64,000 nt of DNA from Mesorhizobium ciceri WSM4083 (GTDB lineage Bacteria > Pseudomonadota > Alphaproteobacteria > Rhizobiales > Rhizobiaceae), in contig NZ_KI912610.1 of assembly GCF_000519305.1 (NCBI RefSeq), positions 1,470,368-1,534,367 of the forward strand. Direction: 5' to 3'. The notes beneath the pieces are model-generated. The model searched no databases. It saw only the letters and a list, made by a program, of their open reading frames with translations, and had not been told where the DNA came from. Both the position numbers and the translations under genes were made by a program. This document shows, in pieces, positions 1-8,190 of the stretch (the stretch's first letter is position 1; every line of letters begins with the position of its first letter).

Positions 1-155
1 ACCCCTATGTCCTCAAGCCTGAAGTCCTCGACTAGATGAAGATCGTGATCGTCGGCATACTTCTTTGACCGCTCCGTTTGCCTTCGCAAACTGTCGCCTT
101 TCAGCTGGATATCGGTCGACATTCGGACGTAGGAATAGGCGAGCGGCTTTGTCAG
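1..155 (-). CDS. Large serine recombinase, N-terminal fragment (gene continues beyond the left edge)
   Basis: Reading the minus strand inward from base 155 gives an open frame beginning L-T-K-P-LAYSYVRMSTD, followed by GDSLRRQ. This is the N-terminal signature of serine recombinases (resolvase/invertase family): the R and S of YVRMS correspond to the catalytic Arg and nucleophilic Ser near residues 8-10. An in-frame stop at 177-179 limits the start. The best start is CTG at 155, five bases after GGAGG (161-165); TTG at 174-176 is possible but has no ribosome-binding site, and the first ATG (about 122) would remove the catalytic residues. Only about 51 codons are visible, so length and C-terminal domains are unknown. 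Its position at the broken end of comM suggests it is the integrase of an element lying left of the window. Confidence 0.78.
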   Translation of the reverse strand, partial: MTKPLAYSYVRMSTDIQLKGDSLRRQTERSKKYADDHDLHLVEDFRLEDIG

Positions 156-245
156 GAAAACCTCCGGGTCGGACAATTAATATCCCACAATGACATTAAA
201 TTTCAACCACCGTATCCTAATTAATAGGACTCATTATCTTGATGA
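156..245. other. Element/chromosome junction inside comM (putative att site)
   Basis: The first 238 bases include an AT-rich stretch (about 178-238) and the recombinase start. From about 239 the sequence becomes GC-rich comM coding sequence in mid-frame (L-M-IGPPGSGKS). The crossover should lie close to 236-245, around TTGATGATCGG. The exact core cannot be fixed without the other end of the element or an uninterrupted comM. The AT-rich stretch probably belongs to the element, as regulatory or attachment-site sequence upstream of the recombinase gene. No inverted terminal repeats are visible, which fits serine-recombinase integration better than DDE transposition. Confidence 0.6.
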
Positions 246-1132
246 TCGGGCCACCGGGATCGGGCAAATCGATGCTGGCGCAGCGGCTGCCGTCGATCCT
301 GCCGCCGCTGGCGCCGAAGGAGCTTCTGGAAGTCTCGATGATCGCCTCGGTGGCGGGAGAGCTCGGCGAAGGTAAGCTGACCGACCGGCGGCCATTCCGC
401 GCGCCGCACCACTCGGCCTCGATGGCGGCGATGGTCGGCGGCGGTATCCGCGCGCGGCCGGGCGAGGTGTCGCTGGCCCATCACGGCGTGCTGTTCCTCG
501 ACGAGTTTCCCGAGTTCACGCCGCAGACGCTTGATGCGTTGCGCCAGCCGTTGGAGACCGGCGACTGCATGATCGCGCGGGCGAACCATCGCGTCACCTA
601 TCCGGCGCGCATCCAGCTGGTGGCGGCGATGAACCCGTGCCGCTGCGGCATGGCCGGCGAGCCGGGCTATCGCTGCCTGCGCGGCGAGCGTTGCCGTACC
701 GACTACCAGGCGCGCATTTCGGGTCCGCTGCTCGACCGCATCGATCTCAGGATCGAAGTGCCGGCGGTCTCGGCCAGCGACCTGATCCGGCCCGACCGGG
801 CGGAGAAAAGTGCCGATGTGGCGCTGCGCGTGGCACGCGCCCGCACCATCCAGCGCGAGCGTTTCGAGCGGCTCGGCGCCACCCGCGCCACCACCAACGC
901 GCATTGCGCGCCCTCGGTCATCGAGGAGATCGCCATGCCTGACGCCGCCGGCCTGTCGCTGCTCAAGGACGCCAGCGAAAAGCTCGCCTTTTCCGCCCGC
1001 GCCTATCACCGCGTGCTGAAGGTGGCGCGGACGCTCGCCGATCTCGACGCCAGCGAAACCGTCGGCCGCATCCATCTGGCCGAAGCGATCTCCTACCGCA
1101 TGAGCTCGGAGCGGATGGCGCAGGCGGCGTAG
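239..1132 (+). pseudogene. comM: comM / YifB-type Mg-chelatase-like AAA+ ATPase, 5'-truncated
   Basis: This 297-codon frame is the C-terminal part of ComM (YifB), a hexameric AAA+ helicase that promotes branch migration in natural transformation; intact homologues have about 510 residues. It starts in the middle of the protein at the Walker A motif (IGPPGSGKS). Walker B follows (VLFLDEF, residues about 84-90), then the AMNPCRCG segment (about 130-137) and the C-terminal lid. The N-terminal Lon-protease-like domain of about 200 residues is missing, because the upstream DNA is unrelated AT-rich sequence that belongs to an element with a serine recombinase. TTG at 239 is a codon of the original frame, not a convincing start. 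The gene is therefore disrupted, with the rest presumably at the far end of the element. Confidence 0.88.
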
Positions 1133-1317
1133 GTCCGCCGACAAGCCGGCCTCGCCACATTGCATTCCGCGATCACGCCACAATCCCGCCGCTGCGGAAT
1201 CGATCATCGGCGCGGACCTGATTGTCCGCTTGGCGGTGTCGGACCAAGGTCTTGGTCTCCGCATTGGACATTCCTTATTTAGACAATGCGAATATGGTTG
1301 TGGTCGGGGAGCCCGCT

Positions 1318-1857
1318 ATGTTCATTGACTACTACGAAGTTTTGGAAGTCAGCCCGAACGCCAACTCGGAGACGCTGGAGCGCATATTTCGCTATTTTGC
1401 GATGCGCTATCATCCAGACAATCGCGAAACCGGCGATGAAGCCCGTTTCAGTGAAATCGTGGAAGCCCACAACACGCTCAAGGATCCGGTCAAACGCGCG
1501 CAATACGACATCGCGTACAGGGACCATGCCGGCCTTCGCCGCGAATTGACCGAGGAAGCCAGCAACACCAAGGGCATCGAGCGTGACGTCGTGATCCAGG
1601 CCAGGCTGTTGTCGCTGCTTTACGCGAAGCGCCGGCACGACGTCGGCAATCCCGGGATCGGGGATGTGGAGCTCGAACGCCTGTCAGACTGTCCGCGAGA
1701 GCATCTCGAGTTTCATCTCTGGTACCTGAAAGCAAAGGGCTGGATAGCAAGAGTGGAAAACGGGACGATCGCGATCACGGTGGAAGGCGTCGATAGGGTC
1801 AACTCCGAACACCGTCGCGATCCCACCATTCGGCTCCTGGACCATACAGCTTCCTGA
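1318..1857 (+). CDS. J-domain (DnaJ-like) protein
   Basis: A 179-residue protein. Residues 4-66 form a J domain: DYYEVLEV at the start, the diagnostic HPD tripeptide at 32-34 (RYHPDN) and the usual KRAQYD ending. J domains stimulate the ATPase of an Hsp70 (DnaK). There is no Gly/Phe region, zinc finger or DnaJ C-terminal domain, so this is a class C (type III) J protein. Residues about 90-179 look like a small helical, possibly winged-helix domain of unknown role. ATG at 1318 was chosen because GGGGAG ends six bases upstream and the J domain begins at once; a longer open frame from 1222 adds no recognisable sequence. It is not in an operon with chaperone genes, so its client is unknown. Confidence 0.8.
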   Translation: MFIDYYEVLEVSPNANSETLERIFRYFAMRYHPDNRETGDEARFSEIVEAHNTLKDPVKRAQYDIAYRDHAGLRRELTEEASNTKGIERDVVIQARLLSLLYAKRRHDVGNPGIGDVELERLSDCPREHLEFHLWYLKAKGWIARVENGTIAITVEGVDRVNSEHRRDPTIRLLDHTAS

Positions 1858-1987
1858 CGCCTCACCTCCGGAGGAAGCAGGCTGAAAACTTGCCGCCCCA
1901 TTCACGGCAGCGCCGTTGGTTGAGAGAAACGCGGCCGATCAAGACCGTTGGCGGCAATCACGCCACCGATCCTCCGTTTGTGCCTGC

Positions 1988-4156
1988 TCAGCCCTGCTGC
2001 GCCTTCAGTTCCAGCCGCCGCGCGTGCAGCACCGGCTCGGTGTAGCCGTTGGGCTGGACGCGGCCCTTGAAAACCAGGTCACAGGCGGCGAGGAAGGCTA
2101 TCGACTTGTCAAAGTCGGCCGCCATCGGCTGGTAAAGCGGGTCGCTATCGTTCTGGCGGTCGACGATGTCAGCCATGCGCTTCATCGTCGCCATCACCTG
2201 GTCCTCGCTGCACACACCGTGGTGCAGCCAGTTGGCGATGTGCTGTGAGGAAATACGCAGCGTGGCGCGGTCTTCCATCAGGCCGACATCGTTGATGTCA
2301 GGCACTTTCGAGCAGCCGACGCCCTGGTCGATCCAGCGCACGACATAGCCAAGAATGCCCTGCGCGTTGTTGTCGAGTTCCTTCTGGATGTCCTCGGGCG
2401 ACCAGTTCGGCCGCACCGCGACGGGCACCGACAGGATGTCGTCGAGCTTCGCCTTGGGCCGGTTCTTCAGTGCCGCCTGCACGGCGTGGACATCGACCTT
2501 GTGATAGTGCGTGGCATGCAGCGTCGCCGCCGTTGGCGACGGCACCCAGGCAGTGTTGGCGCCGGCCTTGGGGTGGGCGATCTTCTGTTCCAGCATCGCC
2601 GCCATCAAATCCGGCATCGCCCACATGCCCTTGCCGATCTGTGCGTGGCCGGCCAAGCCGCATTCCAGCCCGATGTCGACATTCCACGCCTCGTAAGCGG
2701 AAATCCAGGCGGCCTGCTTCATGTCGCCCTTGCGGATCATCGGGCCGGCTTCCATCGAGGTGTGGATCTCGTCGCCGGTGCGGTCGAGGAAGCCGGTGTT
2801 GATGAACACGACGCGCTCTTTTGCGGCGCGGATCGCCTCCTTGAGGTTGACGGTGGTGCGCCGCTCCTCGTCCATGATGCCCATCTTGATGGTATTCCTG
2901 GCCATGCCGAGCAGCGCTTCGACGCGGTCGAATATCTCGACGGCGAAAGCGACTTCGTCGGGCCCATGCATCTTGGGTTTCACGACATACATCGAGCCCG
3001 CGCGGGAATTGGCGCGGCGGCCGTTCGGCCCTACATCGTGCAGCGCGATCAGCGCCGTCATCGCCGCATCCATGATGCCTTCCGGAACCTCGTTGCCGTC
3101 GCGATCCAGTATCGCCGGGTTGGTCATGAGGTGGCCGACATTCCTGACCAGCATCAGCGAGCGGCCGGGCACGGTCAGCGTGCCACCGGCGGGCGCGGTG
3201 TAGGAGCGGTCGGGATTGAGCTTGCGGACAAAACTCTTGCCGCCCTTGGTGATCTCTTCCGCCAAATCGCCCTTCATCAGGCCGAGCCAGTTGCGGTAGA
3301 TGACGACCTTGTCTGGCGCATCCACCGCCGCGACCGAATCCTCGCAGTCCTGAATGGTGGTCAGCGCCGATTCCAGGATGACATCGGCGATGCCCGCCGG
3401 ATCGGTACGGCCGATCTGGTTATTGCGGTCGATGACGATCTCGATGTGCAGCCCGTTCCGCACAAGCAGCACGGCATCGGGATTGGCGGCATCGCCACGG
3501 TAGCCGACGAATTGCTTCGGGTTGGCCAGCGTGGTCGAGCCTGCACCGGCGCTCAGACGCAAGGCGCCTTGCGCCAGCGACAGACCGTTGACCCCGGCCC
3601 ATTTCCCCGAGGTGAGCGGGGCAGCCTCGTCGAGAAAGGTCTTCGTCCAGCCGACGACCTTAGCGCCGCGCGCCGGATTGAAGGCTTTGCCCTTTTCGGC
3701 GCCATCGGTTTCGGGAATGGCGTCGGTGCCGTAGAGCGCATCATAAAGCGATCCCCAGCGCGCATTGGCGGCGTTGAGCGCATAGCGCGCATTCATCACC
3801 GGCACGACCAGCTGCGGTCCGGCAACATCAGCAATTTCGGGGTCGACATTGTCGGTCGATACGCTGAAGGCCGGGCCTTCGGGAACGAGATAGCCGATTT
3901 CTTTCAGGAAGCCCTTGTAGGCCTCCATGTCGACCGGCGCGCCATGCTCGCGATACCAGCCATCTATCTGTTCCTGGATGGCGTCGCGCTTTGCCAGCAG
4001 CGCCCGGTTCTTCGGCGCCAAATCATGGATGATGGCCGAAAAACCGTTCCAGAAGGCGTCCGCTTCGACGCCCGTGCCCGGCAGCGCTTCCCTGGCCACG
4101 AACTCATGCAGCTCGCGGGCAATCCGCAATCCGGCGATCTCGATGCGGTCGGTCAT
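1988..4156 (-). CDS. glcB: Malate synthase G
   Basis: A 722-residue protein of the monomeric malate synthase G type, which condenses glyoxylate with acetyl-CoA to malate in the glyoxylate cycle and glycolate use. The length matches the family (about 720). Diagnostic stretches include GYRGDA..PDAVLLVRNGLH near residues 225-245, the central GIMDEERRTT and EIHTSMEAGPM segments around 440-490, and a C-terminal VGCSKVPDINDVGLMEDRATLRISSQH region cut here to its key residues: the conserved Cys and the EDRATLRIS run. Isocitrate lyase is not in the window. The gene is followed at 98 bp by a hydantoinase gene on the same strand upstream, but the products have no evident link. The start ATG gives the usual N-terminus. 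Confidence 0.95.
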   Translation of the reverse strand: MTDRIEIAGLRIARELHEFVAREALPGTGVEADAFWNGFSAIIHDLAPKNRALLAKRDAIQEQIDGWYREHGAPVDMEAYKGFLKEIGYLVPEGPAFSVSTDNVDPEIADVAGPQLVVPVMNARYALNAANARWGSLYDALYGTDAIPETDGAEKGKAFNPARGAKVVGWTKTFLDEAAPLTSGKWAGVNGLSLAQGALRLSAGAGSTTLANPKQFVGYRGDAANPDAVLLVRNGLHIEIVIDRNNQIGRTDPAGIADVILESALTTIQDCEDSVAAVDAPDKVVIYRNWLGLMKGDLAEEITKGGKSFVRKLNPDRSYTAPAGGTLTVPGRSLMLVRNVGHLMTNPAILDRDGNEVPEGIMDAAMTALIALHDVGPNGRRANSRAGSMYVVKPKMHGPDEVAFAVEIFDRVEALLGMARNTIKMGIMDEERRTTVNLKEAIRAAKERVVFINTGFLDRTGDEIHTSMEAGPMIRKGDMKQAAWISAYEAWNVDIGLECGLAGHAQIGKGMWAMPDLMAAMLEQKIAHPKAGANTAWVPSPTAATLHATHYHKVDVHAVQAALKNRPKAKLDDILSVPVAVRPNWSPEDIQKELDNNAQGILGYVVRWIDQGVGCSKVPDINDVGLMEDRATLRISSQHIANWLHHGVCSEDQVMATMKRMADIVDRQNDSDPLYQPMAADFDKSIAFLAACDLVFKGRVQPNGYTEPVLHARRLELKAQQG

Positions 4157-4254
4157 CAGGCTACTCCAGATGAAAGGCTTTGCGGGCCTTTGGCATGTCA
4201 GGTTTGCCGGGTCAATTCAGCTTAGGGTGAAGGTGGCGTATTTCGCCGCCCCGC

Positions 4255-6297
4255 TCAAACCGCGATCCTTGGCCTTCCCGAGGCCACCGCCACCACATGC
4301 GCCTCGATGAACATGCGCTGGGCTTCGACGGTCGAGACGCGGAATTCGGTCGAAACGTCGATCTCGGCGCTGTCGGTGCCGGCCTCCATAGCGCGCTCCG
4401 CGACGATGGCGCGGACATCGGCCTCGGCCGCCGCGATCGCCGCCGCCTCGTCGAGGAAATCGCGCACGGTCTCGCCCGAGGCGAGACGAAACAGCCCTTC
4501 TATGGGCTGGCTGACCCGCGCCTCGGCCGAAACCCTGACCTGGCCAACGACGGCGCCGAGCGCGTTGGCGACATCGGTATCCCTGGGCACCACGCAGTCA
4601 TTGCCGATCAGCGGCGGCAGCCCGGCATAGTGCAGCGGCGCCGAGGCGCCGAGGCCGATGACCGGGCGGTCGAGCGCAACGCTCAGGCGGGCGATGCCGG
4701 GATGCGAATCGACCGCGCGCTGCACCAATGCATGCGCCACCGTCGACGCGCCATCGAGCCCATCTTCGGCAAAGGCGGTCTCGAGGATATATTCGGCCGA
4801 CCAGCGCGTCAGCGTCACCAGCACCCGTTCCGAGATCGCTTCCGGCGAAGCGGCGATGTTCTGGCCGCGGCCGTCACGTTTGCGGGCGAAGAGTTCGGCG
4901 CCGAGGCGCGCGGCGATGGGATCCCAGTTCGCCTGCTTGCCCAGCACATGGGCGGCGTCCGATGGGGTGAAGCCGGCGACATGCACCAGCCCGCGCGACA
5001 CCAGCCGGTTCAGCGTCGCGTTCTGCGCGTTCGAGGTCAAAAGCCTGTCGACGGCGAGCGGCACGGCACCGATGGCCTCGTAAAGCCTGGCTTCGGCGCC
5101 GGTCAGGCCGGCGGCGAGCCGGTCGGGCACGCCGGTGCGCACCGCGAAACGGCCGTCCATGCGGCCGGGATTGGGCGCGCGCAGCTGGCGCTCCAGCTCT
5201 GAAATCACCGCTACGCCATGCGCCATGCCGGCCAGCGCCAGCGGCACCAGGCGGCGCGGCCCAAGCAGGATCCTGGGGTTAAGCGCGCCATCTTCCAGCG
5301 CCACTTCGGAATCGCCGCCGAGGCCGAAGGTGCGCATGGCGACGGCCTCGACCATGGTGCGGAAGCCGCCGACGGTGGCGCCTTCCGGATCGAGCCTGGG
5401 CCGGCCGCCGTCGAGCACGGCGACGTCGGTGGTGGTGCCGCCGATGTCGGACACCACGGCATTGTCGAGCCCGGTCATGTGGCGGGCGCCGACCAGGCTG
5501 GCTGCAGGGCCGGACAGAATGGTCTCGATCGGCCGCTGGCGGGCAAAGGCGGCCGAAACCAGCGCGCCATCGCCGCGCACCACCATCAGCGGTGCCGCGA
5601 TGTTGCGTTCTCCAAGAAAACCTTCGGTTGCCGCCACCAGGCGGTCGATCATCGAGATCAGCCTGGCGTTGAGCAAAGTGGTCAGCGCCCGGCGCGGGCC
5701 GCCGAGCTTGGCCGACAGCTCGTGGCTCGATGTGACCGGCAGGCCCGTCTTTTCGCGGATCAACTCGCGGGCGGCGATCTCATGCGCCGGATTGCGGGTG
5801 GCAAAATAAGCGCAGACGGCAAAGCCGGACACCGAGGCGCCGAGTTCCGGCAGCGCCGCTTCCAGTCCGGACAGATCGAGCTTGGCGGCATTGCCATGCA
5901 CGTCGTGGCCGCCCGGACAAAAAACCACCGGATCGGTGCCGAGCGCGGCCTTCAGCCCGTCGCGGGCGAGGTCGCCCTCGGAAAAGCCGATCATCACCAG
6001 CGCGACGCGGCCGCCCTGGCCCTCGACGAGCGCGTTGGTGGCAAGCGTCGTCGACATCGACACCAGCTTGATATCAGCCGGATCGGTTCCGGCTTTCTGC
6101 AGCACCGCATCGACGGCGCCGGAAATGCCGACGGCAAGATCATGCCTTGTGGTCAGCGCCTTGGCCTTGGCCAGCACCTTGCCCTTGTTCGGGCCTTCTT
6201 GCGGGCCTTCCGTCTCGGACCACAACACGGCATCGGTATAGGTGCCGCCGGTGTCGATCCCGAGGAACAGCGGCTTTGGCTTGGTCTTGGCGGTCAT
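4255..6297 (-). CDS. HyuA-type hydantoinase/oxoprolinase family protein
   Basis: A 680-residue member of the hydantoinase A/oxoprolinase family, whose members use an ASKHA-type ATP-binding fold to open hydantoin, 5-oxoproline or carboxylate acetone-like ketones. The N-terminus GIDTGGTYTDAV (residues about 13-24) is the phosphate-binding loop. The central SDIGGTTTDVAVL (about 278-290) and the conserved GPAASLVGA (about 262-270) are the second phosphate and substrate segments. N-methylhydantoinase and acetone carboxylase normally need a HyuB-type partner, but none is encoded next to it, so the substrate cannot be assigned. It lies 98 bp upstream of glcB on the same strand. The start is ATG 6297. 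Confidence 0.85.
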   Translation of the reverse strand: MTAKTKPKPLFLGIDTGGTYTDAVLWSETEGPQEGPNKGKVLAKAKALTTRHDLAVGISGAVDAVLQKAGTDPADIKLVSMSTTLATNALVEGQGGRVALVMIGFSEGDLARDGLKAALGTDPVVFCPGGHDVHGNAAKLDLSGLEAALPELGASVSGFAVCAYFATRNPAHEIAARELIREKTGLPVTSSHELSAKLGGPRRALTTLLNARLISMIDRLVAATEGFLGERNIAAPLMVVRGDGALVSAAFARQRPIETILSGPAASLVGARHMTGLDNAVVSDIGGTTTDVAVLDGGRPRLDPEGATVGGFRTMVEAVAMRTFGLGGDSEVALEDGALNPRILLGPRRLVPLALAGMAHGVAVISELERQLRAPNPGRMDGRFAVRTGVPDRLAAGLTGAEARLYEAIGAVPLAVDRLLTSNAQNATLNRLVSRGLVHVAGFTPSDAAHVLGKQANWDPIAARLGAELFARKRDGRGQNIAASPEAISERVLVTLTRWSAEYILETAFAEDGLDGASTVAHALVQRAVDSHPGIARLSVALDRPVIGLGASAPLHYAGLPPLIGNDCVVPRDTDVANALGAVVGQVRVSAEARVSQPIEGLFRLASGETVRDFLDEAAAIAAAEADVRAIVAERAMEAGTDSAEIDVSTEFRVSTVEAQRMFIEAHVVAVASGRPRIAV

Positions 6298-6388
6298 TTT
6301 TTGGCGGCGGTCCGGGTGGCAATTTATTTGTCCCTGCCCTTAGCCGATACGGAGCGAGCGATAAAGCCGCGAGCGCTGGGCCACGGGT

Positions 6389-6545
6389 AATCTCCCCCCT
6401 CGAGGGGGAGATGTCGCCAAAGGCGACAGAGGGGGTCGGCACGACTGGATGCGACTTCATACGAGGCGAAAGAGGAAGCCAGCGCTCTACGCGAGACAAC
6501 CCCCTCTGGCCTGCCGGCCATCTCCCCCTCAAGGAGGGAGATCGC
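6389..6545. repeat. Composite palindromic repeat, 'CTCGAGGGGGAGAT' family, copy 1
   Basis: Two related palindromic units lie head to head between hyuA and the CDGSH gene. The left unit, about 6389-6443, contains TCCCCCCTCGAGGGGGAGAT and a second small palindrome GTCGCC-AAA-GGCGAC. The right unit, about 6496-6545, contains CTGGCCTGCCGGCCATCTCC and is inverted relative to the left. A unit closely matching each recurs at 52229-52386. The architecture recalls rhizobial intergenic mosaic elements; the family name is not asserted. Confidence 0.75.
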
Positions 6546-6547
6546 AG

Positions 6548-7174
6548 CTACCCCACAAACCCCACCTTCTTGTGCGTCCCATCGCAGAACGGTTTGTTGG
6601 CGGAATGGCCGCAGCGGCAGAGGAAGGCGCGTTGCGTGCGGTCGACCGTATGGCCTGTTCCGGTGACGATCTCGAGATTGCCCTCAAGCTTGAGCGGGCC
6701 ATTGGTGGTCGGCGTCACTTTCAGCGGACCATTCCTCGCTTCGAGCGCCGGCGTGTCCTTCAGCGGCGGCTCGCCGGTGGCGGCAAAACCGGACTTGTTG
6801 TGACTGCCGTCGCAGAACGGCTTGTTTTCCGAAGCGCCGCAGCGGCAGAGCGTGGCACGATAAGAAGTCTCGCCGTCGAGCACGATCTCGGCGTGTACCG
6901 CCAGCGGGCCGTTTTCCCGCAGCCGAACCGTGTTGACCACCGGCGATTGCTCCTGCGGCCCGCCATCCTTCCTGACATAGGTGATGGCGCCCGACGGGCA
7001 ACTTTCGGCGATGGCGACGATCTTCTCGACGCTGGCCGCCTCGGGATGGATCCATTGGCCCGGCGCGTTGGGCACGAAGACATGCGGATCGCCGAGCACG
7101 CAGTTGCGCGAATGGATGCAGCGCCTGCCGGAAAATCCGACATCGATCTTGTCGCTTTCAACCATGCCGGCCAT
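6548..7174 (-). CDS. CDGSH iron-sulfur protein with N-terminal mono-cluster ferredoxin domain
   Basis: A 208-residue cytoplasmic Fe-S protein with three cluster modules. Residues 1-70 form a divergent [4Fe-4S] domain (CIHSRNC at 19-25 and CPSGAI at 59-64). Two CDGSH zinc-finger-like [2Fe-2S] modules follow: CRCG..KPFCDGSH at 110-125 and CRCG..KPFCDGTH at 186-201, each with the 3-Cys/1-His ligand set. Such proteins are usually electron carriers or redox sensors, and no partner is obvious. AAGGAG lies eight bases before ATG 7174; a second ATG at 7165 is possible. It is the last gene of a minus-strand run that includes two small secreted proteins. Confidence 0.9.
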   Translation of the reverse strand: MAGMVESDKIDVGFSGRRCIHSRNCVLGDPHVFVPNAPGQWIHPEAASVEKIVAIAESCPSGAITYVRKDGGPQEQSPVVNTVRLRENGPLAVHAEIVLDGETSYRATLCRCGASENKPFCDGSHNKSGFAATGEPPLKDTPALEARNGPLKVTPTTNGPLKLEGNLEIVTGTGHTVDRTQRAFLCRCGHSANKPFCDGTHKKVGFVG

Positions 7175-7288
7175 AGCTGGGCTCCTTTTGCCTGAAGCAC
7201 GTCGCGTCTGAACAGGTCGAGGCGGCGCGCGCTGGGTATTTGCACAGGCTATGGCTCCGGCCCGAAGACCGTCAAGCTGGCAAACCGG

Positions 7289-7660
7289 TCAGGGGACCAG
7301 TTCGATCTCCTCGGTCTCGCCGCCGCTACAGGTGTAGCAGCAATCCTCGCATTTTTCCGTGTTGCCGGGACCGACGCCCCAATAGGTGCCCTCGTCGCCA
7401 TCGACCCAGGCGCCGTAGCAGATCGATTCGCCCGCGTTGCAGGATATCGGCAGCTGCTTGGTCTCGCCGTCGTCGAGGAAATAGTCCTTGTCCTCGCCCG
7501 GCCAGACATAGTCGCGATCCTGGCTGTAGAGCTCGACGCGCATGGCGTTCGGGTGGCTGTTCTTGATGGCGAAGGTGACATCGTCGGCTTGCGCCGCCGA
7601 CGCAACCAGCATGACGAAGGACAGCGCGGCCAGCATGCGGCGCGCATAGGCATGGAACAT
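7289..7660 (-). CDS. Small secreted Cys6 protein, paralogue A
   Basis: A 123-residue protein of no family I recognise. A signal peptide is clear: MFHAYARRMLAALSFVMLVA then SAAQA, with cleavage near residue 25, so it acts in the periplasm or outside. The mature part of about 98 residues begins with a beta-rich segment (VTFAIKNS..AMRVELYSQ..VWPG) and carries six cysteines: one in ISCN, one in SICYGAW, and four in CEDCCYTC. The last four could bind metal or form disulfides. It is a tandem paralogue of the gene at 7786-8142, sharing VELxSxDRxxVWPG, SICYGAWxDG-like and GVGP segments and the ending LVP. GGGGG lies just before ATG 7660. Confidence 0.8.
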   Translation of the reverse strand: MFHAYARRMLAALSFVMLVASAAQADDVTFAIKNSHPNAMRVELYSQDRDYVWPGEDKDYFLDDGETKQLPISCNAGESICYGAWVDGDEGTYWGVGPGNTEKCEDCCYTCSGGETEEIELVP

Positions 7661-7785
7661 GATAGCCCCCGAACAAGCGGCCCACCCGGCCGCGGGGCGA
7701 CCATTGCATGCAGCGCTGAATCGCGGAAGTGGGCCGGACGAGCCGATCCCTGACTTAATTTGGGTCCAACGGAAACTTCCGCGCT

Positions 7786-8142
7786 CTACGGCACCAGATC
7801 GATCGTCTCGGTGGAATGTTCCACGCAGATGAAGCAGCAGGTGTCGCAGGGCTGGTCATTGTCCGGCCCGACGCCGGCGGAGATGCTGTCATTGCCGTCG
7901 GCCCAGGCGCCGTAGCAGATATGTTCGCCCTGATTGCAGGACAGCGGCACGGATTTCTGCGACCCGGGTTCGATCAGGAACACCTTGTCGTTGCCCGGCC
8001 AGACTGTTTCGCGATCGCGGCTGAACAGCTCGACGGCGACCGCTTCCTTGCGCAGGTTCTTGACGAAGAAGGCCATCTCGGCGGCCTGCGCCGAGGTGGT
8101 GAAGAGCAAGGCCGCCAGTGCAGCCATACGAAAGAGCGTCAC
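7786..8142 (-). CDS. Small secreted Cys6 protein, paralogue B
   Basis: This is a tandem paralogue of the neighbouring 7289-7660 gene, unrecognised as a family. The likely start is GTG at 8142, preceded by GAGG at suitable spacing. It gives a signal peptide MTLFRMAALAALLFTTSAQA with one Arg in the n-region. An upstream ATG at 8178 would add 12 residues, while ATG 8127 would leave no basic n-region. The mature part of about 100 residues has the same six cysteines (LSCN, HICYGAW, CDTCCFIC), the VELFSRDRETVWPG strand segment and the LVP ending. Two successive copies with diverged middles indicate an old duplication and perhaps a functional pair. The PLP decarboxylase gene ends 48 bp upstream. Confidence 0.8.
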   Translation of the reverse strand: MTLFRMAALAALLFTTSAQAAEMAFFVKNLRKEAVAVELFSRDRETVWPGNDKVFLIEPGSQKSVPLSCNQGEHICYGAWADGNDSISAGVGPDNDQPCDTCCFICVEHSTETIDLVP

Positions 8143-8190
8143 CGTCGGACCTCGCGAATCAGGGCGGCAGAATCGCATGCCTGCCGGTGA

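Noticed and set aside
221..1264. 347-codon open frame on the minus strand opposite comM
   Set aside because: It is an antisense shadow of comM, Arg/Ala/Gly-rich, with no domain or ribosome-binding site.
2486..4225. 579-codon plus-strand frame over glcB
   Set aside because: Antisense to glcB; high-GC shadow, composition unlike a protein.
5218..6390. 390-codon plus-strand frame over hyuA
   Set aside because: Antisense shadow of a clear HyuA gene.
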